Source of the DNA: a virus
Strand: one strand, 5' to 3'
DNA: 24,472 nucleotides
Virus record (IMG/VR): IMGVR_UViG_3300028430_000557
Coordinates: 1-24,472 of that record
Part shown: positions 1 to 8,843 of the stretch, piece after piece
How the letters are laid out: each line of letters starts with the position of its first letter
Numbering within the stretch: position 1 is the first letter of the stretch
The notes under the pieces: generated by a model
Told to the model about the DNA's origin: nothing
Database searches by the model: none
What the model saw: only the letters and a program-made list of their open reading frames with translations
Program-made: the position numbers and the translations under genes

Positions 1-1
1 G

Positions 2-2989
2 ACCACAGTGTTTGCTGATCATTACACTGCTGTCGAGAAAATGGAGCTGTCGTACGCCCAACGCTCAAAAGACGCGAATGGCGACCGAGATAAGTTGAAT
101 GCCCTAGACAAGGCTCGTCTCGACGAAAAGCGCGACATGGACCTCAAGTATTACGGGGACGTGGCTGGCGCGGCTTCCAGTTTCTTCGGTAAGCAAACTG
201 CCGCCTACAAAATCCTGCATGCGGTCGAAATGGGCTTCCGCGCTTTTGAACTAGCGTCGTCCATTTCTTCAGTCGCGCAAAAAGGTGTTGAAGTATCCAG
301 CAAAGTGGCTCTCAACGGGGTTCTACAGGCCAGTAACACGGCTACCGGTGCCACGGCTATGTTCGCTTTTCTTGGCCCGTTCGGGTTCCCCGCCATCGCG
401 GCCATGCTCGCAGTACTGGGCTCGTTGGGGGCCAACACGGGCGGATCGGGCGGCGCGGGTGGCGTAGTAAGATACGAAGCTAGGCAGAAGACGCAGGGTA
501 CTGGCACGGTCTTCGGGGACGACGCGGCTAAATCCTCATCCGTCCAGAATAGCCTGAAGGTCGCTGCTAGCAATTCGGTCAAAAGCCTAGAAACTTCTAA
601 CAGGATGTTGGAGGTTCTCAAGGATATCAACACCAACATTTCTGCTTTGACGATTGCCATCGCCAGAACTATGAAAATTTCGGGCGGCATGTTCGACACC
701 AGCGGTCTCGGCTTGGGTACTAAGGGGACGAAAGGCTTTCTGGGCATCGGCGGTTCCACCACGACCCGCTCGTTGTCAGACATGGGGATCCAGTTTAACG
801 ACCAAACTTTGGGCGATATTCTAACCAGGGGCGTTTCTGGCAGGTCGTATCAAGAAGTTATGGCCACTAAAACCAGCAGCGGTTTCCTAGGCATTGGTGG
901 TGGCACCAAAACGTCGTACAGTACGTCATACGGTGACATTGACAAAGAGGTTCAATCAGCTATCCAGGAAACGCTTCGGTCTGTCCAAAGCGGCATCGTT
1001 GAAGCAGCCAAAGTACTCGGTATCACCGGGGCCGAAGAGACACTCAAGAATTTCACTCTGGCGCTCGGTACAGTGTCATTCGCCAATATGACGGGAGCCG
1101 AGATCGAAGAAACACTTAATGCGATGTTCTCTAAGGCCGGGGACCAAATGGCTAACGCGGTGGTCCCAGGGCTAAGGACCATGCAGAAAGTCGGTGAAGG
1201 TTTCATGGAAACCATGATCCGGGTCGCCAGAGAGTACCAAGTCGTTGATCTACAGCTGGCCAGTATCGGCAAAACTTTCAAGACAGTCGGCCAAGAGTCG
1301 ATTGTCATGCGCGACAGACTTGTTCAGCTGTTCGGTGGCATCGATGAGTTTTCAAGTGCTACGAGCTATTTCAAAGACAATTTCCTCACAGACGCGGAAC
1401 GCATAGCGCCCATCGCGAATGTCGTAAGTATGGAAATGGGTCGTCTAGGCTTGTCGGCAATTCGCACTAAAGATCAGTTCAAAACGTTGATTATGAACCT
1501 GGATCTGTCTACAGTCGGTGGACAGAATATGTACGCTGCTCTGATTAAGCTGGCACCCGCTTTTGACGAAGTGGCTACTGCCGCAGAAGAGGCGACGAAA
1601 AGCGCTCGTGATCTAGCCCAACAAAGGGTGAACGACGCAAAAGACGCCTTGGACGAAAAACAAGACAAGCTTGTTGACGCCTATCGGACACAGTCTGACG
1701 CTATTCAGGCAGTCGTTGATAAATTCAGGAAGTTTTCTGACCAGCTTAGGTCGTTTAAGAACCAGCTGCAGACAGGGACACTGGCAGGGCTTTCTCCGCA
1801 AGACCAGTATTTTGCGACAAAGTCTGCCTTCGAAGCCACCAGGGCCAGGGCGGCTCAAGGCGATTCCGGGGCGATAGCTCAACTGCAATCCGTTAGCGAG
1901 GCTTTCCTTGACGCTTCGCGCAATTACTTCGCGAGCGGCACAGGGTATTTCCAAGACCTCGAAGCTGTGAAGGGCGTTGTTGACACTGTCCTCAAGTTTA
2001 CGGACAACCAGGTTTCTACAGGAGACGCTCTACAGAAATCTCTCGACCAGATGGTCAATACGTTTGCAGAAAACAACGGCCTGTTGCTGCGAGTGCAAGA
2101 CGGCATTGTTTCTCTGGACGGCACGTTTAAGCTGTCTTCTGAGCAGATCGCTAATGCCGTGTTTACCCAGGACGGTAGGCTGGTCGATATTCGTACAGCG
2201 ACCATCGACGGCGCTGGCCAAGTAGTTACCTCGGTTAATACGTCGGCCATCGTAATCGGCGGTGCTGTTCAGGGGGCTATGGGGGCTGTTCAGGCCGCTA
2301 TTACCGATATGGGCAGTGCGTTGGCGTCCTATCAATCAGCGGTAGCGGCACAGAATGCCCTTATCGCACAGCAGCAGCAAGACGCGGCAGCGGCAGCGGC
2401 GGCGGCACAAGCGGCAACTTTAGCGGCTATCCAGGCAGCGCAGAACGCTAACAACTCGGGGACTGCAACTTCGGTTACCCAGCCCGTCAATGCCGGTCCC
2501 ACCTACTCGGACCATTACTCTGAGATAAGGGCCGAACGTCCGGACGTGGTTTCCGAAGCCGAGCGTCTTCTGGCCACCGCTGACCGTAATTCTCCTTGGT
2601 TCAACCAACACGGGCTCAATGGGGGTGTAAATGGGTTCATCGATTGGTGGTTGCAGAACAAACCCGCTAACGACGTTTATTCGCCTGACAGCCACGCTGT
2701 CGGTAATTACACCGGTATGGTTGGCGGGTCAGGTGGAACCGATAGCCGCAAAATCAGCTTCCGTGCCACCCCCGGTGAGCTTGTCTCGGTGCACACCCCA
2801 AACCAGGTTAAGGCGGCGGTTGACCAGGGCAAGCGTACCGAAGCCCTTCTTGAACAAATGATAAGCCTCCTTGATGGAGCCAACCAGCAGCGGGCAGATG
2901 CTCACAGCGAAATGGCTGGGCTCATGGGCAAGCAGATCAGCGAAGCGTCAGCCACCAAGCGGGCTTCGCGCCTTAGGAAGTTGGCATGA
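2..2989 (+). CDS. Tail tape measure protein, C-terminal part (5' end outside window)
   Basis: The reading frame is open to the left edge and begins in the middle of a charged helical segment, so the true start lies outside the window; about 995 codons are visible. Tape measure proteins set siphovirus tail length and pass into the host envelope at DNA entry. What is seen: charged coiled-coil-like stretches (about residues 10-50 and 530-600, counted from the GTG at position 8), a hydrophobic segment at about 116-141 followed by a Gly-rich linker, two copies of FLGIGG at 244-249 and 293-298, and a low-complexity Gln/Ala tract near 780-815. Length, alanine-rich helices, a hydrophobic segment and position before the tail-tip genes fit a tape measure; no single diagnostic motif is present. 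The stop overlaps the next gene by 4 nt (ATGA). Confidence 0.8.
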   Translation, partial: TTVFADHYTAVEKMELSYAQRSKDANGDRDKLNALDKARLDEKRDMDLKYYGDVAGAASSFFGKQTAAYKILHAVEMGFRAFELASSISSVAQKGVEVSSKVALNGVLQASNTATGATAMFAFLGPFGFPAIAAMLAVLGSLGANTGGSGGAGGVVRYEARQKTQGTGTVFGDDAAKSSSVQNSLKVAASNSVKSLETSNRMLEVLKDINTNISALTIAIARTMKISGGMFDTSGLGLGTKGTKGFLGIGGSTTTRSLSDMGIQFNDQTLGDILTRGVSGRSYQEVMATKTSSGFLGIGGGTKTSYSTSYGDIDKEVQSAIQETLRSVQSGIVEAAKVLGITGAEETLKNFTLALGTVSFANMTGAEIEETLNAMFSKAGDQMANAVVPGLRTMQKVGEGFMETMIRVAREYQVVDLQLASIGKTFKTVGQESIVMRDRLVQLFGGIDEFSSATSYFKDNFLTDAERIAPIANVVSMEMGRLGLSAIRTKDQFKTLIMNLDLSTVGGQNMYAALIKLAPAFDEVATAAEEATKSARDLAQQRVNDAKDALDEKQDKLVDAYRTQSDAIQAVVDKFRKFSDQLRSFKNQLQTGTLAGLSPQDQYFATKSAFEATRARAAQGDSGAIAQLQSVSEAFLDASRNYFASGTGYFQDLEAVKGVVDTVLKFTDNQVSTGDALQKSLDQMVNTFAENNGLLLRVQDGIVSLDGTFKLSSEQIANAVFTQDGRLVDIRTATIDGAGQVVTSVNTSAIVIGGAVQGAMGAVQAAITDMGSALASYQSAVAAQNALIAQQQQDAAAAAAAAQAATLAAIQAAQNANNSGTATSVTQPVNAGPTYSDHYSEIRAERPDVVSEAERLLATADRNSPWFNQHGLNGGVNGFIDWWLQNKPANDVYSPDSHAVGNYTGMVGGSGGTDSRKISFRATPGELVSVHTPNQVKAAVDQGKRTEALLEQMISLLDGANQQRADAHSEMAGLMGKQISEASATKRASRLRKLA
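731..905 (+). repeat. Degenerate internal repeat, GFLGIGG-containing, in the tape measure gene
   Basis: Two segments encode closely similar peptides, KGFLGIGGSTTTRS and SGFLGIGGGTKTSYS, about 49 residues apart. The peptide is better conserved than the DNA (ggctttctgggcatcggcgg against ggtttcctaggcattggtgg), so this is an old or selected duplication, not a recent one. Confidence 0.6.
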
Positions 2990-4530
2990 TCGTCGTCGAA
3001 TTAACAGCGGCCATTGACGCAGCCGGGGCCACGAAGACTTTTTATTTGTCCACCGACCCCTTTGTCACTACCCCGAGCGATACCCCAGCGAACACGGAAT
3101 TTCTAGCTGTCTTGGTCAACCCCGGCTCGTTTGGTACGTCGGTGTTCACTGATGGCCGCACCGGTGGGGGCGCTACGCTCCAGAACGGCGAAATGATTGT
3201 GTCGAACATGGACGGGTCTTTCGATCCGTGGCAATTCTACAGTTTCGATGGCCGTCAGATAACAGTCCGAATGGGCGAGCCGTCAGGCGGGTACCCTGGT
3301 TCCATGGTGACCCTGTTTAAAGGAACAGTTGAAGCCGTTGAACTAACCTGGGACAGCGTTGTCATTCGGGTGATGGACCTGCAGAGATCGCTACAAGTAC
3401 CGCTGTTGCCAAACACGTACGGGGGCACTAATTCGCTTCCGAACGGCATCGACGGGACAGCGAACGACATTAAAGGACAGAAAAAACCGCGCGTATATGG
3501 CCTCGTGTACAACATTCAGCCCCAGGCAGTCAACACTTCTCTGCTCATTTACCAAGTCAGTGACAGGGCCGTGCAGGCTATTGACGCGGTGTATGACCGG
3601 GGGGTTGCTCTCGCACAGGGGTCTGATTTCGCGACTAATGCCCTTTTACAAGCCGCGACTGGTCTATCGGCTGGCACGTACTACACTTGCAAAGCGGAGG
3701 GGCTTTTCCGTCTCGCGTCGACGCCTGCCGGATACCCGACAGCGGACGTCACGGAGGGCGCGAGTGCTTCGCTGCGTACCCCAGCTCAAGTCCTTAGCCG
3801 CATGGCTACCGATGCTGGGCTGACTACAGTTTCTTCCGACATAACTTCTCTGGACAATCTTACGTCGACTTCTGGAACTTCTTGGGAGTGTGGCGTTTAC
3901 GTTACGGACGACGTCACATTCGAAGATGCTATGAACCAGGTATCTACTGGATTCATGGTGGCGTATTATTTCGATGCCCTAGGTCGTTATCGAATGGGCA
4001 TGTTGGTAGCTCCTTCCGGTATCCCCTCTTTATATATCACCGAAGACGTCGTTCTGCCGGGTATCGAGCGCGTAACTCCGCCCGAAATGGCTGTTCCCCC
4101 CTGGGCTGTTATTTTTAAGCACACAAAGATTTGGGCGGTTCAAGACACTGATCTAGCTGGTTCCGTGAGTGCCGCTTCTAGAGCCTTTCTTGCTGACGAG
4201 TATCGTACAGTTAGGTCAGAAGATGCGGCTGTGAAAACCAAATATTTGCTAGCCCAGGAATACGAAGTATACAGCTTGATGGCTGATCGCTCTAATTCCG
4301 GATGGGCTGCTACGCAGGGCGCAAGGGTGAGGGACTTGCTCAAAGGAGCGCCGAACATGTTCAGGGTTCCAGTGCCCCTAGATATCATCCAGGGGGCTTC
4401 CTATAAAATGTTGGACGTGGTATCCTTGACTATCAGCCGGTTTTCAATGAGCGGCGGCAAGCTCTTCTTGTTACTCGGCATTGACCTGGAATTGGCTGAT
4501 AACACGGCCATTCTAACCTTGTGGGGTTAA
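2986..4530 (+). CDS. Putative tail-tip/hub protein
   Basis: This 514-aa protein follows the tape measure gene with a 4-nt ATGA overlap and a Shine-Dalgarno AGGA seven nt before the ATG. In siphoviruses this slot usually encodes distal tail or hub proteins. The sequence is rich in predicted beta strands, with repeated Gly/Ser/Thr turns, no signal peptide and no transmembrane segment. A central part (residues about 150-330) has several YxxG and TYYT-type strands as in multi-domain baseplate hubs. I recognise no catalytic motif. The tail role rests on position and composition; the exact part (hub or distal tail protein) cannot be set from sequence alone. Confidence 0.6.
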   Translation: MIVVELTAAIDAAGATKTFYLSTDPFVTTPSDTPANTEFLAVLVNPGSFGTSVFTDGRTGGGATLQNGEMIVSNMDGSFDPWQFYSFDGRQITVRMGEPSGGYPGSMVTLFKGTVEAVELTWDSVVIRVMDLQRSLQVPLLPNTYGGTNSLPNGIDGTANDIKGQKKPRVYGLVYNIQPQAVNTSLLIYQVSDRAVQAIDAVYDRGVALAQGSDFATNALLQAATGLSAGTYYTCKAEGLFRLASTPAGYPTADVTEGASASLRTPAQVLSRMATDAGLTTVSSDITSLDNLTSTSGTSWECGVYVTDDVTFEDAMNQVSTGFMVAYYFDALGRYRMGMLVAPSGIPSLYITEDVVLPGIERVTPPEMAVPPWAVIFKHTKIWAVQDTDLAGSVSAASRAFLADEYRTVRSEDAAVKTKYLLAQEYEVYSLMADRSNSGWAATQGARVRDLLKGAPNMFRVPVPLDIIQGASYKMLDVVSLTISRFSMSGGKLFLLLGIDLELADNTAILTLWG

Positions 4531-4531
4531 C

Positions 4532-5392
4532 GTGGCGAACGCTTTGATCGCGTTCCAGAACCGGGTTGACCAAGCCGCGTTAAGCGGTGGATCTTACATT
4601 GCTGGGTTGCCACTTTCCAACCTGCAAAACAGACGAATAAAATCAGTCGCGAGGTCGTCTGATCTTTCTCTGTCTTCCACCCAATTCACCGTGGATATCG
4701 GTACCGGCAAGTTTGTTCGCATTGTAGCTTTGGTGGGCCACAATCTGTCGTTGTCGGCTAGGTATCGTCTTCGCGGTAGTTCTGACGTTTCGTTCGCCAC
4801 TTCCGAGTACGATTCGGGTTGGTTGGACGTTTGGCCGCGAGTTTATCAGTCCGCCCAAATAGACTGGCAAGCGCTTAACTGGTGGACAGGCCGCTATTTG
4901 GAAGAAGAACGCCAGGGCTACACTTGGAATTTGCCGATAGTGCTTCCAGCCCAGGTCAACTACCGTTACTGGAAAATGGAGCTTGACGACGCGGCCAGGA
5001 CCGACGTAACATACGTTGACGTTGGCAGGGTTTTCATCGGCGGTGTTTGGCAGCCTGTTGTCAACATGTCCGAAGGTGCTCAGCTCGGATGGGAAACCAA
5101 CACTCAGGTACAAGAAAGTCTTAGCGGCGCAGAGTTTTTTCAGCGCAGGACCCCCTATCGCGTGGCTCAGTTCGAATTAGGCTGGATGCTGGACGACGAA
5201 GCATTCGGTAAAGCATTCGACATATTTCGGCGAATGGGTGTGGACCAAGAAGTGTTCTACATTTACGACCCGAGCGACACCGTACAACTTCTTCGGAGGT
5301 CGTTTCTCGGACGCTTCCGGAGACTGTCTCCCATCGAAATCAGAAACTTTTTGCTGCGCAAAACCGTGTTGGAAGTGAAGGAATTGCTGTAA
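4532..5392 (+). CDS. Putative minor tail protein with a carbohydrate-binding-like fold
   Basis: The 286-aa protein starts at a GTG one nt after the previous stop, with GGGG five nt upstream. Residues about 30-190 alternate beta strands and aromatic loops (FVRIVALVGHNLS, then a DSGWLDVWP segment and a YRYWKMELDD strand). This pattern resembles galactose-binding/discoidin-like jelly rolls, in which a VALVGHNL-type strand is common in phage minor tail proteins. The C-terminal part (200-286) is Arg- and aromatic-rich. It lies between the hub candidate and the fibre-like gene, so a tail-tip adaptor or host-contact role is likely. The fold is inferred by eye. Confidence 0.55.
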   Translation: MANALIAFQNRVDQAALSGGSYIAGLPLSNLQNRRIKSVARSSDLSLSSTQFTVDIGTGKFVRIVALVGHNLSLSARYRLRGSSDVSFATSEYDSGWLDVWPRVYQSAQIDWQALNWWTGRYLEEERQGYTWNLPIVLPAQVNYRYWKMELDDAARTDVTYVDVGRVFIGGVWQPVVNMSEGAQLGWETNTQVQESLSGAEFFQRRTPYRVAQFELGWMLDDEAFGKAFDIFRRMGVDQEVFYIYDPSDTVQLLRRSFLGRFRRLSPIEIRNFLLRKTVLEVKELL

Positions 5393-6021
5393 TGCCCAAC
5401 AACGTCACAATGGATTCTGGTGTCGGCGGCGACGGGAATACTTACACTGACGGTGTGGGTAATGACACCACTCTTCGCGGCATGGACAACGGGGGCCACG
5501 CTAGGTGGTTTATCCCCCTGATTTCTGCCGTAATCGGCGTGGCCAGCTACGTCAAGAACACACTAGTGGCAAACGCACAGGCCGCAGCGACGACTGCGCA
5601 AACTGCCGCCACGAACGCCCTGAACGCCCCAGGGACCCTCGCTTCGTCTACCACGGCTTGTACCCTGGCCACCCAAACCAAAGTTTTCACGCTTAATGCT
5701 GCTGGGAAGGCTTATGGCCTGGGGCAAAGAGTTCTGTTGGTGTCAGCGGCGAACATCAACAACCAAATGTCTGGTCTGGTTTCCATTGCCCCCGGTGCTG
5801 GTTCTTCGATGACCGTCGTCATCGATTGGGTTAATCCGACCGCCCCTAACCTCGGCTCTTCGTTCAGCGATTGGCAGATCAGCCTGGGTGCCAATGCCGG
5901 GGTGTCGTCTGTGGCGGGGCGTTCTGGGGCTGTCACATTGGCTACTGCTGACCTTTCCGACTACGCCGCAAAACGTCTTGCAGACCAAAAATTCGCTGTC
6001 TGCATGGCTCTTCTCTTCTAA
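5392..6021 (+). CDS. Fibre-like structural protein, possibly truncated
   Basis: This 209-aa protein starts with TAATG coupling to the preceding gene (1-nt overlap) and an AAGGA site nine nt upstream. The N-terminus is Gly/Asp-rich (about residues 8-35). A hydrophobic stretch (40-58) is followed by an Ala/Thr helix (60-82) typical of trimeric fibre stalks. Near the C-terminus, SVAGRSGAVTLATADLSDY (about 173-191) matches the VAGRxGAVTL motif commonly found in phage tail-fibre shafts. In most fibres that motif leads into more shaft and tip sequence; here the protein ends about 18 residues later, so it may be a short adaptor or a decayed longer fibre. Confidence 0.6.
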   Translation: MPNNVTMDSGVGGDGNTYTDGVGNDTTLRGMDNGGHARWFIPLISAVIGVASYVKNTLVANAQAAATTAQTAATNALNAPGTLASSTTACTLATQTKVFTLNAAGKAYGLGQRVLLVSAANINNQMSGLVSIAPGAGSSMTVVIDWVNPTAPNLGSSFSDWQISLGANAGVSSVAGRSGAVTLATADLSDYAAKRLADQKFAVCMALLF

Positions 6022-6034
6022 AAGGATCTGACAA

Positions 6035-6439
6035 ATGCCCGTTACTCCGAATAGCGCTGTAACCCCCCAGGCTGTCGTCACTGGCTACGCGAAGGTCACA
6101 GGTGCCAACTCGAACTACGCAGCTCCTACAAACACGGTTCAACTGTTGGCTGGGCAAGCGAATGGGGCTCGCCTTACCTCCGTCACCGCCCTGGCCCTGG
6201 CCAACACTTCCGCCGTCGAACTCCAGCTATTCAGTTACGATGGCACAACGTACAAATTCATCATGTCAAAATTGATGCCGACGGTGTCTATTTCAGGCAC
6301 TACGGCCCAAGCTCTGGTGGACTTCGGCTACAGCGAAAATAACCCGCTTAATCTTGCGCCCAACGAACAGTTGGTGGCGGCTATTGGTGCCGCCCTGGCT
6401 ACCGGCGTTCAATTCCGTTGTCAGGGCGGGGCGTACTAA
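6035..6439 (+). CDS. Small beta-rich virion-type protein
   Basis: This 134-aa protein begins 13 nt after the previous stop, with AAAAGGA upstream. It is rich in Ala, Thr and Val, with short alternating strands (QLLAGQANGARLTSVTALAL, then VELQLFSYDGTTYKFI), and has no signal peptide or membrane segment. Such small beta proteins in tail modules serve as fibre tips, fibre adaptors or decoration proteins. The position between a fibre-like and a Gly-rich tail protein supports a virion role. I do not recognise a named family. Confidence 0.5.
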   Translation: MPVTPNSAVTPQAVVTGYAKVTGANSNYAAPTNTVQLLAGQANGARLTSVTALALANTSAVELQLFSYDGTTYKFIMSKLMPTVSISGTTAQALVDFGYSENNPLNLAPNEQLVAAIGAALATGVQFRCQGGAY

Positions 6440-6445
6440 TTCGCC

Positions 6446-7438
6446 ATGAAACGCGTTGCCCACAATTTGTGTGTCAACCATGCTCCTTTACCCAGGGCTT
6501 GTGATCCTGGGTATCGCCGCAGACGTGCTCGCGTTAAATCTATTGGCCGTATGCCTGGATTCCCGCCCAACTCCAAAATGGCGAATCCAGCCGATAGACT
6601 TGGCAGAGTGTTTAGCTTCGCTGACCAGTCTATGTCTTTGCGCAAAAGGGGGGCGCGGATTCTCCAAATCTCCCCGGCGGTTAACGGCAAAACCGTCTGG
6701 AACCTCGATACTGACGGGCCGTTGAATTTGGGGACGCAAGGCGTTTGGTACGCTACCCCCTTAGGTTCGTTTGTCGTTTTCGTCAAAGCCTGGGGAGAAG
6801 GCGGCGAGAAACGCTATTCCAACAACATTCCTGGTGTAGGTGCCTTCTCAGGCGGCGCGATACAACTTGTCGCCTCAACCACAATTCGTCTCGGTGTCGG
6901 ACAAGGGCGGGGTAACGGAGGGCCTTACGGTGCGAGTGGCGGTGGCTGGTCTGGCGTCGTGCTTGACGCCAGCGACGTCGCTGTTCTAATAGCTGGCGGC
7001 GGCGGTGGAAGCAGTAGCATTAATTACCAAGTTTCGTCTATAGGTGGCCCTGCCGGGTGGCCGAACGGCTCAGATGGGGCGGTGGACCCGCACGGCAATG
7101 ACCAGGGGGGCAAGGGGGCCACCCAGACCGCGCCTGGAAACGGGGGTAATGCGGGTGGCGGCATAAGCGCAACAAATGGTCTTGCGGGAGTTGGTAGAAA
7201 CGGCGGAACTGGCGGTTGGGGCGGGGCTGGCGGTGGCGGGGGGTATTTTGGCGGCGGCGGCGGCTCTGGCTCTGATTACTCAGGGGCTGGCGGTGGCGGC
7301 GGCTCCAGTTACTTTAACCCATCTTTAGTTTCCGGCGCTCTCATGTTGTTTGGCTCGGGCACAACGCCAGGTAATGCGTCTGATCCGCAACGCGATGGCG
7401 CTGGTAACGAACTCAGCGGCAGACTAATTCTTCTGTAA
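6446..7438 (+). CDS. Glycine-rich tail protein, putative receptor-binding tip
   Basis: The frame encodes up to 330 aa. From about residue 105 it resembles Gly-rich phage tip proteins: an FVVFVKAWGEGG strand, then an IQLVASTTIRLGVGQG segment, then dense GGG runs (about 165-290) and a short C-terminal strand ending in LSGRLILL. Such Gly-rich domains form polyglycine bundles at fibre tips and bind receptors. The first 35 codons are Arg/Cys-rich and unlike the rest, so the start is uncertain. ATG codons at 6551 and 6578 are alternatives, but none of the candidates has a clear Shine-Dalgarno site. Another frame over 6479-6570 encodes a hydrophobic segment (see findings). Confidence 0.65.
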   Translation: MKRVAHNLCVNHAPLPRACDPGYRRRRARVKSIGRMPGFPPNSKMANPADRLGRVFSFADQSMSLRKRGARILQISPAVNGKTVWNLDTDGPLNLGTQGVWYATPLGSFVVFVKAWGEGGEKRYSNNIPGVGAFSGGAIQLVASTTIRLGVGQGRGNGGPYGASGGGWSGVVLDASDVAVLIAGGGGGSSSINYQVSSIGGPAGWPNGSDGAVDPHGNDQGGKGATQTAPGNGGNAGGGISATNGLAGVGRNGGTGGWGGAGGGGGYFGGGGGSGSDYSGAGGGGGSSYFNPSLVSGALMLFGSGTTPGNASDPQRDGAGNELSGRLILL

Positions 7439-7450
7439 GGACACAATCAC

Positions 7451-8020
7451 ATGCGCTACCAACGCAAGGATCTCGCCACCGGTTCCAACATCGGCGGCTT
7501 GGCTTTTTTGCCTCCGGAGCTGCAAGGTCTTAGACTTGACCTTCTCGCTGACCTGTCGTGGCTGGACCCCCAATTAGGGTACAAGGGACAGGGGTTTTTC
7601 CCCGTCGAACAAAGGCTCGAAGACGCCAAAGAGGTCAAGGCGGCGCAAATCGAGTTGGCTTTTACCACGAGATTCGCTAACGGCTTCCCGTGCGTCATCG
7701 GAGGCAACACTGAAACTCTTCAAATGAGGCCCGCGGATCAGGTCAATTGGTTGATCTTCAAGGACGCCTGTGACGACAATATTGCGGCTGGAGACGGGAG
7801 TGCACAAAACCCGCTTCCGCTTAGAACCGCGTCTAACAACGAATATTCGCTCACCAACGTACAGGGCAGAAACCTTATGGTAGCTTTGCGTACGTATGGA
7901 GCGGGTCTTCTGCGTAGGCATTGGCTGTTGAAGGACGCCAACAAGAACGCCACTACCGAACAGGAAGTCCAAGCGATTGACGTAAGTGCCGGTTGGCCCC
8001 CAGGAGGCTACGTTGTCTAG
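7451..8020 (+). CDS. DUF4376-like tail-associated protein
   Basis: The protein has 189 aa and an AAGGA site nine nt before the ATG. Residues about 60-165 follow the DUF4376 pattern: an N-terminal helix with KAAQIE, a GFPCVIGGNTETLQMR segment, DQVNWL, a polar linker, an RTASNNEYSLT segment and a final helix near the LLKDAN end. DUF4376 domains occur in phages next to fibre and tip genes and resemble tail-fibre assembly proteins; whether they are chaperones or virion parts is not settled. The stop overlaps the next gene by 8 nt. Confidence 0.6.
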   Translation: MRYQRKDLATGSNIGGLAFLPPELQGLRLDLLADLSWLDPQLGYKGQGFFPVEQRLEDAKEVKAAQIELAFTTRFANGFPCVIGGNTETLQMRPADQVNWLIFKDACDDNIAAGDGSAQNPLPLRTASNNEYSLTNVQGRNLMVALRTYGAGLLRRHWLLKDANKNATTEQEVQAIDVSAGWPPGGYVV

Positions 8021-8480
8021 TTTCACTGCGGCCAAATTCGAGCCCGTCATACTGCCCAACGGTAAGCAGAAAACACGCGAAGGACGCAAAGTGTTTCGTG
8101 TTCTGGGCGCAGATGGCGACGGCATGCGGTTTCATGTGGGTTTCCCTGGGTCGGGGATCTCCGTACACGTTCCTGAGGGCTTTGAGACAGACGGGCCGTC
8201 TATTCCAACTCTGCAATCAGAAGGGCTGGCGGCTGCACTTGGGTTGATTACTTGGGTGGTGCCCCAGAGCGCTCGAAATCGGGCTATGAAAGCTTCTGCT
8301 GTCCATGATTTGCTTTGTGAAGACCCTCGTTTCGAGCGAGCTGCGGCTGACGGCGAATACTGGGTAGCTATGAGCGCGGAAGGAACTCCGAGGTTTTGGC
8401 GGTGGGTGTTTTTCCGTGCCGTCACCCTGAACAAAAGCAAAGAACGGCACAACCACCACATCAAATTCGGCGACGAATAG
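8013..8480 (+). CDS. DUF1353 family protein
   Basis: The chosen start is TTG at 8013 because AGGAGG lies five nt before it; an in-frame GTG at 7986 lacks such a site. The 155-aa product carries the DUF1353 signature: VPEGFETDGPSIP (about residues 51-63) followed by an Ala-rich helix and KASAVHDLLCE, with the conserved TD and HD pairs. DUF1353 proteins are frequent in tailed phages, between tail and lysis genes; their biochemical role is not established. The C-terminal WRWVFFRAV segment is hydrophobic but short. Confidence 0.75.
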   Translation: MSSFTAAKFEPVILPNGKQKTREGRKVFRVLGADGDGMRFHVGFPGSGISVHVPEGFETDGPSIPTLQSEGLAAALGLITWVVPQSARNRAMKASAVHDLLCEDPRFERAAADGEYWVAMSAEGTPRFWRWVFFRAVTLNKSKERHNHHIKFGDE

Positions 8481-8501
8481 GCTAATAGGGGAAAGGCGAG
8501 A

Positions 8502-8843
8502 ATGTCTGGCGTAACAAGATCACGGCCTAAGTTGGTGTCGCCACCGACCCCTGAGGCTATAGCTATTGAAATGCACTCGAAATCTATGGACCGGGTGGCA
8601 GACGCACTAACTACAGTGGCGGAAGAAATGAAGCTGCACCGTGAGCAGTCTAAGCCGGTGCATGACTTTTACGATCTCGCGGGGGACGCTCTTACCTGTT
8701 TCCGTCGAAACATCTCCAAGTATGGCCCTTGGCTTTTGGCCTCTATGCCCGTAGCCATCAGTCTTATCAACGGCGTATCGCCACAAGCGGCCAAGCTCAT
8801 TCAATTCATCGTAACCCTCATGCAGAGTGCTCCAAATGGGTAA
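8502..8843 (+). CDS. Small membrane protein, candidate holin
   Basis: This 113-aa protein has a polar N-terminal half (1-70, partly helical and amphipathic) and a hydrophobic segment at about 75-90 (GPWLLASMPVAISLI), followed by a second weakly hydrophobic segment at 97-107. Its stop overlaps the start of the M15 peptidase gene by 8 nt. A membrane protein just before an endolysin is a usual place for a holin, which times lysis by making holes in the inner membrane. The long soluble N-terminus is atypical, so it could be another inner-membrane lysis protein. An AAAGG site precedes the ATG. Confidence 0.5.
   Translation: MSGVTRSRPKLVSPPTPEAIAIEMHSKSMDRVADALTTVAEEMKLHREQSKPVHDFYDLAGDALTCFRRNISKYGPWLLASMPVAISLINGVSPQAAKLIQFIVTLMQSAPNG

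Noticed and set aside
205-783. Long - strand open frame within the tape measure gene
   Set aside because: It lies fully inside the + strand gene, is Pro/Ala/Val-rich as expected of an antisense shadow, and has no convincing ribosome site or gene neighbours.
6488-6515. Possible tRNA-His anticodon arm (loop containing TTGTGAT between ACCCAGG and CCTGGGT)
   Set aside because: The loop is 9 nt, and no D-arm, T-arm or acceptor stem can be paired around it.
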